NCBI RefSeq assembly: GCF_004210375.1
Contig: NC_134825.1
Location: 70,547,558 to 70,611,557, forward strand
Length of the DNA: 64,000 nucleotides
DNA from: Tachypleus tridentatus
Lineage: Eukaryota; Arthropoda; Merostomata; Xiphosura; Limulidae
Direction: 5' to 3'
Each line of letters opens with the position of its first letter. Position 1 is the first letter of the stretch. The position numbers were made by a program, and so were the translations under genes. The notes under the pieces are model-generated. The model did not search any database, had not been told where the DNA came from, and was given only the letters and a program-made list of their open reading frames with translations. Of the stretch, positions 22,101 through 37,100 are shown piece after piece.

Positions 22101-25100
22101 ATGGGAATTGCCAAGTGCAGTGTTTAGAATGCTACTCATTTATCCAGCAAACCTGTAAGCTATTACCTTGCACTACTGTCAAAAAGATTTTTGAGCATAC
22201 TAAACCTTGAACAAAACTTGCATTTACTTAAATTAATAAGTATTGTGCTAGTCTTGTGATGCATGTAGCATTAGACTAGCACTTCACTAATAGAAGAAAA
22301 TTGCATTATCCATATGCATTAGACCCCATGGAAACCTCATATTTTAAGACTCATTTTTTCCTTTGTGCTGCTAATGATTTATACATTTTTTTCATTACAG
22401 TTTATAGAATTTTTTGGCTGATTTTTTTAAATTCTGATTATCATCCCAGGTTTTTGGCTTTTTTACCTTTCTTGATTTCATGAAGGAAAGTTACAAAATT
22501 TAAAACATTTCAGTTAGCACTTCTGAACTGAATTATCTCTTCTTCTTTTACTTTGATTTATTTTATAAATAAATTATGAGATGTGGGACACGTTTCAGAA
22601 TTTGTGATATAAGTTTGTTTGACAGTAGCATTCCCAGTTTGTAATTACTAAATGTTTGGTTTTCGATAATTAATCAAAATTTCCATCATTACCTCAAGGA
22701 CCAAAGTTTATGTAAATAGAGATATCAGACTTATGTAATAATAAACAAAATAACCTGCAGTTGTGCACCAAGTAGTTATTTTCATTGTAATCTTAGACTG
22801 AGAATTCTTAGTCTCTTGCCTTTCTTGCTTCAGCTGAGCATAATTCTGTATAGCTCTTCTTAAAATCAGTTTTGCTTCTAGTTCTTTCCATCCTGATGAA
22901 GAGTAGGTTATTCTGCCTGAGTCCTTTGATGCTTTGTGCTGCTTTGATTACACGTATATGACAGTAGTATTTGCTTCATCTCGAGCTACTTTATGGTATG
23001 AGTCATCTCCTCTTGTCTTTTCTTTCCCCTTACCCACATATTTATGTTTGTGCTAATATCACTGTCATAACTTCATATTGAATTTCAGTTGCCTTGTCCT
23101 CTTAGACTCTTATTCTGTAATATACAGTCATGAGTCTTCTTATGTTTTGAGTTTGCCTTCTTTTGTCTTATTTCATGAACCTCCTTATGGCACTTGATTT
23201 TTGCAGTGAGGTTTTGGAGGAGCTCTTTTGTTCATTGGAAAATTGAGTTAACTTTGGGCTCTTGTTTTGGCTGGTAAGAGGATCCCAACAAAAGTTTTGT
23301 CTTTGGGAGCTCTGAAGGTCACCTTCTTCTCTTGCTTCTTTTCCTCTTACTACTTAGTGATGTTATCTACCTTCTCAGAGGGATAACTGTCATGGATCAC
23401 AGAGGTGACTTTTTAATGGGGTCACCCCTTGGCTCTCTCATTTTATATGCCTACAAACTTCCAAAGTGCTTTCTTTATTGTTTTCCACACGCAACCTTCC
23501 CCCCCCCCCACCCACCCCAACTACTTGCATCTTTGGTACTTGGAGGAGGTTGTATAATTTTTTTTCAGGCTATGAATAGCATGAAATAGGTTCTTAACTC
23601 CACCATTGGATTTTATTTCCAAACTTTGCTCTGAAAAAGACTGAAGCTTTACAGTCTATTTTAAAACTGTTATCTGTTAGTCAATTTCTTGTTTCTGAAT
23701 GGATGATTTTCTCACAATGAATATGATTTAGGTTACCATGTTTAGGATAACTAAGTTCACTGATTGAGTTACATTTCTTTACAGCCTGATTATCTGACTA
23801 CTCAACATTTTTCTTATTTGTCACAACAGTTGTTTTCATTTCTGGGTCCTTTGCTTTGGATCAGTTACAGCCCTGAATGTTTTCAAATGGATCCTGAGAG
23901 TGTTTACATTGAGGATGCTGCATCTATTTGACTTTTGTTTATATTACTATATGGGTGACTGGCTCATTTTTGCCCCATCTAAATAGACATCCTTAACTGT
24001 GATCTGCCTTTTCCTTAGGGAGCCATATCATTTGGATTGGCTATCCAATTTTGCATTGACACCCCCAACTAGTACCTGAAATCACTTAGAAGTCTTGTTT
24101 ATCTCATTTTCAGCTCAGCCTTTTCCTTTATGCCCTTCAGACAGCATTTGGCTTCCAAATTCATCATATACTTTCCTTCGTGTATGAGGGATTCTGTCTC
24201 TTTTTTGGACTTAGTTCACTCGCGTCTCTTGCTTCTCTTGGACATGCTTTTGTTTATTCATTTCAGTGGACTTTAGGAAAACATCAGTATGTCCAGAAAT
24301 CCATTATTGTTTCCTGTATGTGACCCTTCTTCTCTTCATCTTTTATTTCTGTGGTGGCTCAGTTGGTCTAGTGCGACCCCATGCATCCCTTTTCCCAATA
24401 CATTTGATTGTCTGGCTGTTATATTCTAGGAACTTTGACTGGTAGCATATTAATTGTCTTTCCAAGACGACAACATACTCTTATAGTGGTCTGTGCATCT
24501 TCTGGTGTTTTAGTGGATTTCATCTTATTGTGGGAATACTCTCAATGACGCCAATATGTCTTCCCTCACCATCAAGTTTCCACTTTCCTGGTAACCACTG
24601 TAAGACTTTAGCTTTAGTTGTGGATATTCAATCTCTTGATCACTTTTTCCCGATATAATCTTTCTTGAATGCTTTAACGACAAGTTTTCTTCTTGCTTGA
24701 GGGAGATATTGCTTTAATATTTTGCCTTGTACATCACCTTTACTCTTCAAGATGAGAAGGGATGATCTTGTTTACAAATAGCTTCTTCCTCCTCTCCAAA
24801 ACTTGTACTGTCTGGGAGAGTGATTGGATGTTTCATTCAGTCAACATCTCCTTCCCTTCCTTCTCAGTATGAATGCTTTGACCCAGTCATCTTTGTCCTG
24901 TCAAAAAAACGTGTTTTTATCTCATTCATATTTCCATATTTCTTTGAAGTCAACATTGTCTTCCCTTATTGTTTGATTCCTCTTCCTCTTGTTGCTTATC
25001 TTCTTTCATTTTCAATGATTGGATTAATCACTTCATCTAGCTCATTAAAAGCTTTCTCTGCCTCTAACCATTGGCATTCTGTGGATTGGATGTTGTAGAA

Positions 25101-28100
25101 TGTAGACAACCCCTGACATATTTGTGTTACATTATATACACCATATTGTACTTTCAACTGCTTATGATTTTAACCAACTTCCAATTGAAATTCTCAAAAC
25201 TTCATATTGGCTCTCAGGAGGTGAGTTGTTCACTATTTCATTTTACAACTGTCATATTAATTCTTTATATTCTGAAAATCACAGAACAAGGAATGAGGAA
25301 TGCTTTTCTTTTCTGAAAACTGTATCAAGTAGGGAATAGCTGAGTGTGTTAAAGCCGTCTGCCTATATTCAGAGCCCACTATTGAGATGGGGATTCTAAA
25401 ATACTGCTATGGCAGTATATTTATATTTTTTACCCTACAGACCATTCTTCAAGAAACAAAACAACAATAACAAAAAAAAAAAAACATCAGGTGTTATCCT
25501 GTCCCTGCACTTGGCAAGTGCTTACTTCCCCTGTTGTAGCTACCCATTGAACAGTTTGTCAGTGTGAAACCATATGCATGATTCCTGTTTCATCTGAGCA
25601 CCTCTCCATATTTCTACATTCTCTTTTGTTTTAGTAGTGTCAGGGAAAATCTCTTGCTTCTTTATCCCCAAACTGCTGGGTAGATCAACATGTGAGTTCC
25701 CCTTTGGATGGGTGGTACAAAACTGAGTGGAAATAGGTTTGAGGTGTTTATGTGGAACTGCAGTACAGACCAACCCCTTCACTGATAAGCAGACATATCC
25801 TGGTGGTTATGCTAGCTGGATAAACTTCGTAATCTCTTGCAGTTGCAGGGCTCCCCATCACCTGCTTATTGTGGTATTTCTCCAATGTTTTATGGCCTAA
25901 CTTGTTGCCCTAGCCACACTATACATGTATGTGCCCTTGCCAACTCCCTGTTGTATACAGGCTGGTTGAGTAGTTTTTATGTTCTACCCATCTTTGTAAC
26001 AATTCTGCTGACTGCATTTTTTACTCTACCACCTCTTTTTAGGGCCAAAACTATTCCCTGCATACAGTCTTCCACTGAGTGGTATTTCAGTGGGTGTCCC
26101 CTCCATGAGTTTCCCTTTCTTACCTAGCACTGTATTATCAGAAAGGAGCTCATTTTTCAACTTTCTTTATGTACACTGGTTCCTCCACTATCCTATTAAT
26201 ATGGGATCCTAGCTGTTAGTTCTGTAGATAATTGAGTATCTTTAAAGTTAAACATTTTGTCTCATTAGGAATAAACCTTTGTTAATATACACAAAGTGCT
26301 CATGGGATCTCATATGCATAGCAGTGGTGTTAGATAATAATTGTAAATCCTTTGGATTGGTGAATATCTGAAATGTATTTTCAGGAAAGGAAAATGTTAA
26401 TACTTCAGATATAACCAGTTGAAGTTGGTTTCAACAAAACTAAACCAGTTCTCACATGTCCATGTATTTGGTGTCATGTTACTTAGAAAAAGGTGAACTA
26501 GAACTAGAAGTATTTCTAGTGCTTGATTCAAGTTGTAAGTAAATTTTGATTATAGTTTCTATCTTGTATTTTTCATTTTCATTTTATGCTCTTAAGTATA
26601 CAGGTATAAAAATATGCACACACTCACAAACAAAACATTATTAACAAATAAAAAAGTATTAAAGGATTACAAGAAAAACAATGGTAAATCACATTTTTTG
26701 CTCTTGGAGAATTATACAAGGTATGAAATTATTTTGTTGGCATACCTAAACATAAGTATATTTTGAAAATAAAATGACATTCTTATTAAACTCCTTTGTT
26801 CTTTCTAGTTACAACTGATGAATTGGTATTAGTTTTCTTTAATATTTATTTGAATTTTATGAAGATTTATACACAAAAGTGGTTCATTTGCTCCAAAATA
26901 AGTATGATTTAAATATAAATATTATAACATGCGTGCCATTTTTCCGCGGTTTTCAAATGGCCAACGATCACCCACAAGATTCATGTAAATTCGAGGAGAA
27001 AATATGATGCCCCTGGACCCCCCTAGTCAGGCGCGGCTGTGCCGCGCTGTGGCGCCAGGCTATATACCTTTTCCTCTTTTTTTCATAAATGTCATTGGCA
27101 TGCCTGTTATAACGTCTTTCAGTTTTCCTTGTACATATTTTCATTAACTTAGGTATAAGGGTGTCACAAGTGATAAATTTTAAGAGGAGAAATATTATAA
27201 GTTTATAAGGTAACAATAAAAAAAGTAGAGAAGGAAAATACAGTTTTAGAGATTTGACACAAACAACTTTATTTTTTTAACCACACAGAATTAGTGTAGG
27301 ATTGGTTGGACAAAATTGCATTAAACTATATTTTATTAGCTTTGATTTTTTTTTCATTTGATATGTACAAAATTTTCTTGTTGGTTATTACATTAAAGTC
27401 TAATGCTAATATCACCATTAAAAAAGTTGTACATAGTACTTCAATGTAAAATATTACCACCAAGATGAAATAATGACCAATAACACTAAATGTTAAATAT
27501 CATTTTTTTAACGATAGCAATTAGTAAGTTACTTGTGTAAATTCATGAAAAATACCTTTTAACAAATTTTATACATTTCTTTTAATGACAGTTTACATGC
27601 TTTTTTTTTTTAAATCAGTTTTCTAGTAATTTCATGTAGCTAATCTTAAGAACTTCATCCAAAGTCTCTTGTTCCCCTGTTAGGGAGCCCCAGTGTGAAA
27701 ATTTGCTTAAAAAGAATATATAAACATTTTTAAAATCATTTCTAATGTGTGTCCATAACTATTTTTATGTGATTCAATGCAGTAAGTACTGAGAGCCTTG
27801 AAAACTCTTTGATAAATATGTAAGTTCATGGGCCCAGTCACAAAACCCTTTTTAGCTCCATATGGGTACCCAAGTTTAAAAATGACCAAAATAACAATTT
27901 AGATTATTGTTTTGAACAAGTCTTAACATGCTAATACAAGTTTTCAAAAAAGTTGGTTCAGTCATACCCAAGACTCTCCCCATGAATTTCTCTCTCTCAA
28001 TATTTTGTGCTGTTATGGCTTTACAATATTTTTTTGTTCATTTAACATTTAGTCTGTAGGATTCAAGCATCTACAGGCAATGTTTCAAACCAATGTGTTA

Positions 28101-31100
28101 AAAAAATGGTAGGAGGCATTTAAAAATTAAGAAAAACCATCTTCCTACTAGTCAGGATTTCTCAAATCAGAATAGAAAAGAGCAACAGACAAATACAATG
28201 AAAATTATTAAATACTAAAACATATAAAAGAAATAAATTTGAGAAACAAGAACTTTCTTAAAGCAGTTTTTTTTATTCAGATGTGTAAATTAATAAAATC
28301 ATATGAAAGTTTTCAAGTGAACAGGACAGATTGAAAAAGAAGTAAAGATAACAAACTAGTGAGACCATTCTTCTTTGTTGCTGTGTTGTATTCCATGATG
28401 TCCAACCCATGCTATTTCATATGGCAAAAGGCATTTTTTACATAATAATGACTAATAACACTATTAGACATCATGATTGTGAATCACTAGTAATGAAAAA
28501 TGTGGCAAATGTGAAAAAACAAGTGTATTTAAACACAAATTTTATTAAGTTTGTAGAAATGGAGAAATACAGAGTGTAGTATTATCAGTGGAAAAAAGTT
28601 GTTTGTAAGTTTCACTGCAAGTGTTTGCACTGGTACTATAATGTTTATTATTTATTAAACTTACAGTGAGTGTCAAATTATTATACAAGTTTTGTTTTTA
28701 TGAATATCTTAATAATCAAATTAATAATATTATTATTCATGAGTTGTGCAATTCTTATTAAAATCCACTAACAAATAAGAATGTTATAAGAGGTTTATTA
28801 AAATGCCATGAATTACAGTGTTAAATTATTAAGCAGGTTCCTGACAAATGAGCCTACAGCACAAAAATAGCAGCCATTGAAGATAATAATAAATGAAATT
28901 GATACATTTAATCTTTAATAACCAAACAAAACACACAAACTACTTAGAATATAATAATCAGAAGAAGATTATTTATTGATACTACCACCATTTTTTGATG
29001 TGATTTTAATGAGCCTATCATCAAAAGAGTTGGTCAGTTTTTGAATGCTTTCTGCTTTAACATCTCTTGCAGATGATAGTACAGCATTCCAGAGATCTTT
29101 CTTTGATGTAAATTGCCTTTCATCAGCATAAATCTTATGTTTCGTGATATTATAAAGATTCTCTATGGGGGTTTAAATCTGAAGAGGATGCTGGCCATTC
29201 CATAGGCCAGTTATTTATAAAACTTAACTTTGAAAGGTAACAGAGTGCACCACAAGGAACAGGAGATGGTGCATTATCTTGTATAAAAGAGTGACTTTTC
29301 TTTTGAATTCCAAAGACTTGCTTTAATATCAAGGATCTAATTTGTCCTAAAGAAATATAATATAGGTTTCAGAAGTAATTTTTACACCATCAGGTACTCT
29401 AAATGTACCCACTAGCTTATTATCAATAAAACCAGCTTAAAACACTACTTTTTCTCCTCCTTGCCAATGTCTCATTCTGGATAGGACTGAAGTATGTTTT
29501 GCAAGCCATCCTCTGGTCTATCCATCTGGGCCATCAAGAGTTGCATGACACTCATCTGTAAATATAACTTCTTAAATTCTTTTGCAATTTTAACTCATTT
29601 TTTTCCTTTAACAAGACAATTTAAAAAAATATTTCTTCTCCTCTGATATTAAATCCTTCCTTTTGCCCATAGGTTTGATCAAAATCTGCAATGAACAAAA
29701 CTTGCTTAATAATTTGGCACTGTGTAATTTATAATGTTTTAGAAAACCTCTTATAACTTTCTTATCTGTTAGTGGATCTTAATGACAGTTGTACAACTCT
29801 TTGATGATAATATGGTAGTTAATCTACAAAAATTTAATCTAAGTCAAACTTTTTTTTTTAGGTATTTGTAAAAACAAAAGTTGCATAATAATTTGGCATG
29901 CACTGTAATTTTTTGTAACCAGAAAAATTAGCTAACACAATCATAGTTACATAGTTTTTTATTATCTACTTTAGTTAATCCTGCTATTATATGTCTATGT
30001 TCATTTATGGAATTACTTTTCATAACTTATTTATAATTTTTAAGTTGGGCAACATAAGATTTGAAACTTCATCCACTTTTAGAATAATTGATGGAGTAAT
30101 CCTTAAAAATTCCAGTATTGCAATGTCTGTTCTGTTTTCCACTGCAGTACAATTAATTTTTTTGCAAGGGTGGGAATTGCCTCAGATGATGTAAGTTTTT
30201 GTATGGATTGAAGTTATTTTCTGTGTGTGTCTTTATGATGTATACTAAACTTATACAAAGTGTTAAAATCAGTATCATCAGTTTCAGATTGTTAGAGAAT
30301 AACAAGATGGTTAGAATACAATGTGTATTTCAATAACACAATTCATAGTTCTCTTCCAACCTTCTTCAGAGTATGGGTACCAATATGCTTTTATCAGTAC
30401 TGTTTCTCCTATGTATCACTAATTAAAACATACACCTAACATCTTTTATGACAAGTAACTCTGCTCCCTTATGAGTTATGCTTGTGTTGATGAGAAAATA
30501 TCGTTAATGCTATGGAGGAGCTTTATTAAAAACCAATACTCAAGTCCTGGGAAATGGGAGAAATGTAATCCATGGGTAATACATATTAATGTTTATCTTG
30601 CCCATTCTGTCATATGGATTTTCATACTAAAATATAATCACATAAATGGTTCCATCTGTTATCATATGAGCTGTTATATGCATGTGTGTAATTGAATCCG
30701 ATACTAAATATGCCCCTAATTATATTTGTACAAATGTTCATTCCAGTATGATAATGGCAATGTTGGCACTTATATGATGTCACTTCTCCATTGCAAAGTT
30801 TGTGGCTTTTTTTCCCTCGTGAGTGATTTACACTTGAGTTACTTAGAATTTTGTTATGAACGAATGAGAGATGTTAGCTTAATTTCCTGTTAATTAATTA
30901 AGTTTTTATTCCATTTAGACAATGTTCTGATATAATGCTTTTTTTAAATTTTTAAGTTTCATCTTAATATATGTTGATTTTGTGGAAAAAGTCAGTTTTG
31001 GTTAATGTTCCATGTAGGTATATTTAACAACCAAGATGATATGTAATGACTTAGTGTTGTCTGCACTTGAATTAACAGTTTGACAAATGTTTTTTCTTTC

Positions 31101-34100
31101 TTTTTAAACAGAAAGCACCCAACAGATTTTAAAAACTCTGAAGCAAAGAATAATGGTGATGGATGGTGCAATGGGCACCATGATCCAGATGCATCGACTA
31201 GATGAAGATGCTTATAAGGGAATTGAATTCAAGGACCATCCATCTCCACTGAAAGGAAACAATGATATTTTAACCCTAACTCAACCTGAAATAATCTACA
31301 ACATCCATAAAGTAAGAACTTAAAAGCATTTGTTAGCTTTTATAAGTCAACAAATTAATATATTTTTCCTACTTAAACACGTATGAAAAGTTGTAAAATA
31401 CAGAAATAGGCACATCTACAAATATATTTAATTATGAATTTTGGTCTCTCTTCATCTTGAGATTAAGGCTACAACATTTCCAAAATTTTAAATGTATTTC
31501 AAGTTTAAATATCTAGCTTTCTAAGTATGATTCAAGCTTAGTTTTACAAAATACTATTAATTTGTAAGTTCCATTGTTCAGTTATGTTTAGTTTAACAAA
31601 AACTTTTATGAATTATTTTTATATATCTAAATAAATTCTACATTTGTTCTTCCTGCAAAACTTCTAACCATCTCAGTACATTCCAAGTACATTACAATAC
31701 TCAATAATGGTAATAATTAGAAACACTAATTTTAATTAATTGATTATTTTATTGATACCAATTCATGAAGTCTATTCTTATGGGTAATTTGTTTTGCTGA
31801 TTAATTAACCTAATCACATACCTGTAATCTTAATACATTTCTAGGCTAGAATTCAAACAAAACTTCTGGCTATCCAAATACATTTCTAGATCTTCAAGGA
31901 TAATACCAAGAACCTTATGTTCAGATGTAGATTCTAGTACCAGTTGATGTCAGTTCTAAGCAGAAACTTGTATGAATGTTTTGTGATAAAATTTTGATGG
32001 TCACATTTGCCAAAACACTCTAGCCTATTACCTTAATATCCTACAATTTAATCTGTGGAAATTTAACTGTGACATACCATCCTATAAAGTTAGATATTTT
32101 TTAAGTTAAATGTTGATATTATTTGTAATTCTGAATCTGTGACTTGGCTAACAGAACACATTGTTTATTCAAGTAAACTTCTACATTAGAATGTTACTTA
32201 GTCTGTAAACATCATCACTGTATTAACTCATTTCATTATTTCAGGCCTACTTAGAGGCTGGAGCTGATTTTGTAGAAACAAATACTTTCAGTGGCACATC
32301 AGTTGCCCAAGCTGATTACAAAATGGAACATCTGGTAAGTCTTAGTACTGATTCATCTCAATAACTTGGTTAGTTTGATCAACTGCTGAATATTAGATGA
32401 AACTGAAAATCAAAACATTTCTTTAAACTATTTTAAGTTACATGTTATCTCAGCAAAACTTGTTACTTTATACCTTCCTCAAAATGCTAATAATCTAGTG
32501 TTTGGCATAAAAAATTGCAAATTGCTTTTAAAATCTTCTCAAAAATATATGTTTGCAAAAACATGTTTAAAAATAGAAATTGATTATTTATTCTTTTCAA
32601 GTTTTCATGGAAGTGGTTGAGAACTCGTTTTTTCAGAAGATATGAATAATTTGTGCAAAGCACAGAGACACAAAGATTCTTAATACTTAAGAAAATACAA
32701 AAGCTACATTGTGTTGGAAATTTCCACATCTAGTTGCCCTCAGATAAACACTACAGCAAGCTAATAAATTGAGAAGCAAATAACTTGAAGTTCAGAAATT
32801 CAGGCTTATTATAGCTTCAAAGGCTTTCCATTTGGTTATTCTTATATATCCTGTATTAGTTATTAAAAATATTAATACATAACCTTCATAGTTTAAACTT
32901 TTTTTTTTTAGGTAGAACTGTCATGTAATATTATGTTAGATAAATATATTTGACAATTTAAAGTATATTACCAGTTTGCTGCTTAAGACAAAAGGTTCAC
33001 CATTGGAAAGTGCTCAAGTTATAGAGTATCATATTTTTGTGTTAAAATGGTTTTGTGAATCAACTTATTTTCTTAACACCATCATTTATATATATGTCTA
33101 TTTGTTTTAATCTGCATCATAGTTGTTAGCTTTTTATGCTGGTTCCATTCAGTGACAGCAATTAGTAAACTGATAGTTTTAGGTTGATCAGCTAAAGTAA
33201 TCTTTCATGTATACATATGAAGGCACTAGTTTAAAAAAAAATTAGTTTCTTGTTAAATTGTACTCTTGTAAGCACTTAATGCTAACAGAAGACTTCTTTG
33301 CCTTGCAAGTAAATGCTAAAAAAAAACAGAATATGCTGTTGAACAAGATACTGACTACAAAATATACTTAATGAGCTGAGATGTACGTAAATAGGTTTGG
33401 AAGTAGCTACACTTGATACTTTGTAACAGCTAAGGTTTAAGAAATAAAAACGTGTGTATGTTTATTAAATAGTTATAAATAAATATTTTGTGTTTAAGGT
33501 ATATAGGCTAAATGTGGAGGCAGCAATATTGGCAAAGAAGGCATGTAAAGAAGTTGCAGCTGCTACAGGTATGTATTATATGCTTTATCTTTGTGTACTG
33601 TCAATGTTAATGAAAGCATAGGTAGATAAGTCAACTATAAGGTGGTTTGCTTTAGTTTTTATCCAGAAGAATGAAATATTTCCCAGTACATAGGTGAATG
33701 TACTCTAGTATATATTATGAAACACACACACACACATCTTATCAAGTAAAAAAGTAACTTTAGCTCTCCAATGTTTCACAAAGTAAAGTAGAATCTTGAA
33801 TTTTGGTGCTGTTTTCAAGGGCCTTTTATATATATATATATGTGTGTGTATACACATTGGAACCAGTAGCTATAAATTGTTAAGAAAATTCAACTTACCA
33901 TAAGTGTTCTGGTATGTACATCGATAATTATTACCTTATAGGATTTTCAATGATTACATCTGTTCAATGCATTATTTTTCCTTACAGTATTTTGTTAAGA
34001 TAATTGAATACAAATAAAATTAGCCTGGGTAGTTCATTGTCAAGTTAATAGTTTCTACAAAGTGATATTAATTTTAAATAATTAAAAAACAATATATAAT

Positions 34101-37100
34101 TTTGTAATATTTCACTTGGTGATATGTGTTTGTCATTGCTTAATATATTTTAGTAATATTCTCAATAAGTAGAACTAATTATTGAGGATTTACTACTGGC
34201 TTTTCATAGGCAATGTACAGAATAATTGCAATAAAAGCTAGTTATTTACATGAGTAGGCTTATGTTAAATATTTGGTCAACAGAACTTCTGTGTTTTATA
34301 AAGAAATGATAGAAGTTATAACTAATAAATAATCATGTAATATAGAGGTCATCATGATTTTTTTTCCTAGAGATAATAAAACATATATAAGCATAAAATG
34401 ATTCATATTATTTAAGTATTTTCATACTGAATTTTTTTACACTGTTATTAAATAAATGTTACAATATTTAGACTGTGATGTATATAATTAATAGAATCAC
34501 TTTTGTTATGTGTAATTGTAATACAGAACATTTCTGTGAATACTTAAAGATAATTTATTAATTTATTTACTTTAGGTGTTCCAAGGTTTGTTGCGGGGTC
34601 ACTAGGCCCAACAAACAAAACATTATCTATATCACCATCTGTAGAACACCCAGAATACAGAAATATAAGTAAGTCTATTCATCCTACATGATATTTGTAC
34701 AGTGAGCATCTATTGTGTTTAACTTTCTGGCCACTTTGTAAAAGTTAATTATTACAGGAACTTTGTAACAAACTTTAATCATATTTTATGGGGTTTATTT
34801 TGTAAAATTTAAATGTTGTTAAAACATTTCTCATTGTTTTTAAAACCAAAGTGTGTACCTACAGAAGGATTGTATCATTTTTAATAGCTAAAAGTGTCAA
34901 ATGATAATTAAAAAATATACATCATAGATAAATAAATGTTTGTGTATTACTTGAACTGATATATTAATGTTTTCATTAATGTGTGAATATGTTTTAATAT
35001 TGGTGTTTTACAAAACCTGAGATGCTCAATTTGTCTTAAATGTTTAAGAAGTTAAAATGAAAGATATTATTGGTTCCCCATTCTATATTAAAATCATCCT
35101 TTTGATGTGCTGAAGATTTTTGTTAACAGATCAAAGTGATATCCTTGAACAAGCATCAAAGTGATGAATGAAGATCTTTTAAAATCTCAAATTTAATTTA
35201 TCACTGTAATTACTTCCATTGCACTTAAACATTTATTGAAAGTTTCAAACAATCATGATATTATAACCCATTAAAAGAAAAAATGATATTTCATAAGATT
35301 ACTTGACATTTATAAACACAATGTTTTTTGTACATTACTGTAAAAGAAATGTTTAATGTATAAAAGTCTATACAGATGTTTTTATTATGGTGTTTTAAAA
35401 ATATTTTGTGCATTAAAGTTATTGCATGCAGTAGATGTTTTAAGTTTTGTATGCTTTTACTGAATCAATGTGAAAACATTAAATAAAATTTTTTTCAATT
35501 CAAATAATCAGTAATAGGCAAAGGTAGATGTACAACAATCATAATAGGTAAAATTAAGTCAATATAAACTATAAGTGTGAAAGTTGTTGATGTTACAGTT
35601 AATTGTGTACACATTTACTGTAAGATTGTAGCAACATGTCATTTGTATCATGGTTTGTAGTGTATAATGTGTGTTGCACAAGCTACACATCTGGTGGTTT
35701 ACATAAATAATACTAATCTCTGAAATATTTTAAAGTGTGAAATATAATTTACCCTACTAATGAATTTACAGTCAATTTAGAGGAGGCATTTAATATTTTA
35801 CCATTACCTTGAATGTTGACTTTGCCCACACACGCTTTTCATTTCAGATGTTTATGTGTTAGAAAAATTAACCTCAGGAAGAAGTGAAGTTTTTGAGATA
35901 TTACACCTTGTTTCTTTTCTTTCTTTTCTTTTTTTTGTAAATATAAATATTTCAACGGTCCCTTGCTTGTTTTGTACATAGATGTCATTTTTAAGAAAGA
36001 CTGGAGAATTAATGGAAATTTATTTGTCTTTTAGATTTCGATGAGCTCGTAGCAGCCTATATGGAACAAGCAAGAGGTTTGATTGATGGAGGAGTTGATG
36101 TTCTGTTGGTAGAAACAGTGTTTGATACGGCTAATGCTAAGGTATAAAGGAAGATTTGAGGCTTCATATTAAACAAACTGCACGTATAAAAATGTCTAGT
36201 ATATATTTGTTTTGTGTGTTAATAGTAGAAAGTGCCTAAAAGGTTATTTGTTCTAGTGGTTGTTTGTGAAAATTAAAGTATTTTTAACAAGTAGTTTAAT
36301 CTGTGGTAAATAACATTTAAACAGAAAATTTCCTAAATGGGGCATATGAATTTCTTACGAATATTTTTTTCTTTATTTGGACAGGCTGCATTGTTTGCCA
36401 TTCAGAGTCTTTATGATGATGGCTATGAAGCTCTACCAATTTTTGTAAGTATTAACGTTGTTCTATGTGTGTATATACTTGTCTTTACATAATTTTTTTT
36501 TTTCTGAAGGAAGTTTTTTACATTTTTGTTTAAGATATTAGAAGGAGGCACAAAGATTTCAGAGTAATGGGTTTCTTTGCTGAATGCTTGTTTAATTGAT
36601 TAAAACAACCAATTTGAACAGTGCAGTTGTGTACTTTAGATTTTTTATTGTTTCAGAAATTGCATTTTTATTGCAGTTGATTTTGTGTAGATTTGCTAAC
36701 AAATGTGCTTATAAACAGTTTATAGTTTTTGTGAAAAATTTTGTTAAACATTTCAAATAGTTCACATTTTATTTTTCACACCAAACTGCTGATCCAAACC
36801 AGTATACAGTAGAAAATGATTTTTTATATTGGCAAATGCTGTACATGATAAATGTTTATTTTAATTAAAATGCATTACATATGTGACATATATTACTACC
36901 ATTTCTAAAACAAAGTTGTTTTGTATTTAACTATCATAATAAAAACTTCTTTATCTTCATTTAATATAAATATTTTATCTTAAACTGTTGTTTTTAAAGG
37001 AAAATACACCATTTAGGTAAAGAAATTATCTACATTTTTTACACACTGTTTCAGAGAATTTAATTTAATTATTTTATGTTTTACTGAAAAAAATGTATCA

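Larger units (their letters stand above)
19184..31111 (+). other. MTR intron 1 (11.9 kb)
   Basis: Donor gtacga, acceptor aaacag. Contains the CR1 fragment, the DIRS-like relic, a GC hairpin and the Tc3-like element. The remaining parts (19.2-21.4, 22.1-23.3, 26.2-28.6 and 29.9-31.1 kb) are AT-rich without a recognised feature. Confidence 0.75.

Noticed and set aside
25337..25450. tRNA-like repeat (tagctgagtgtgttaaagcc ... ggggattct)
   Set aside because: It resembles a tRNA head faintly but lacks a clear B box and matches neither SINE family; too weak to list.
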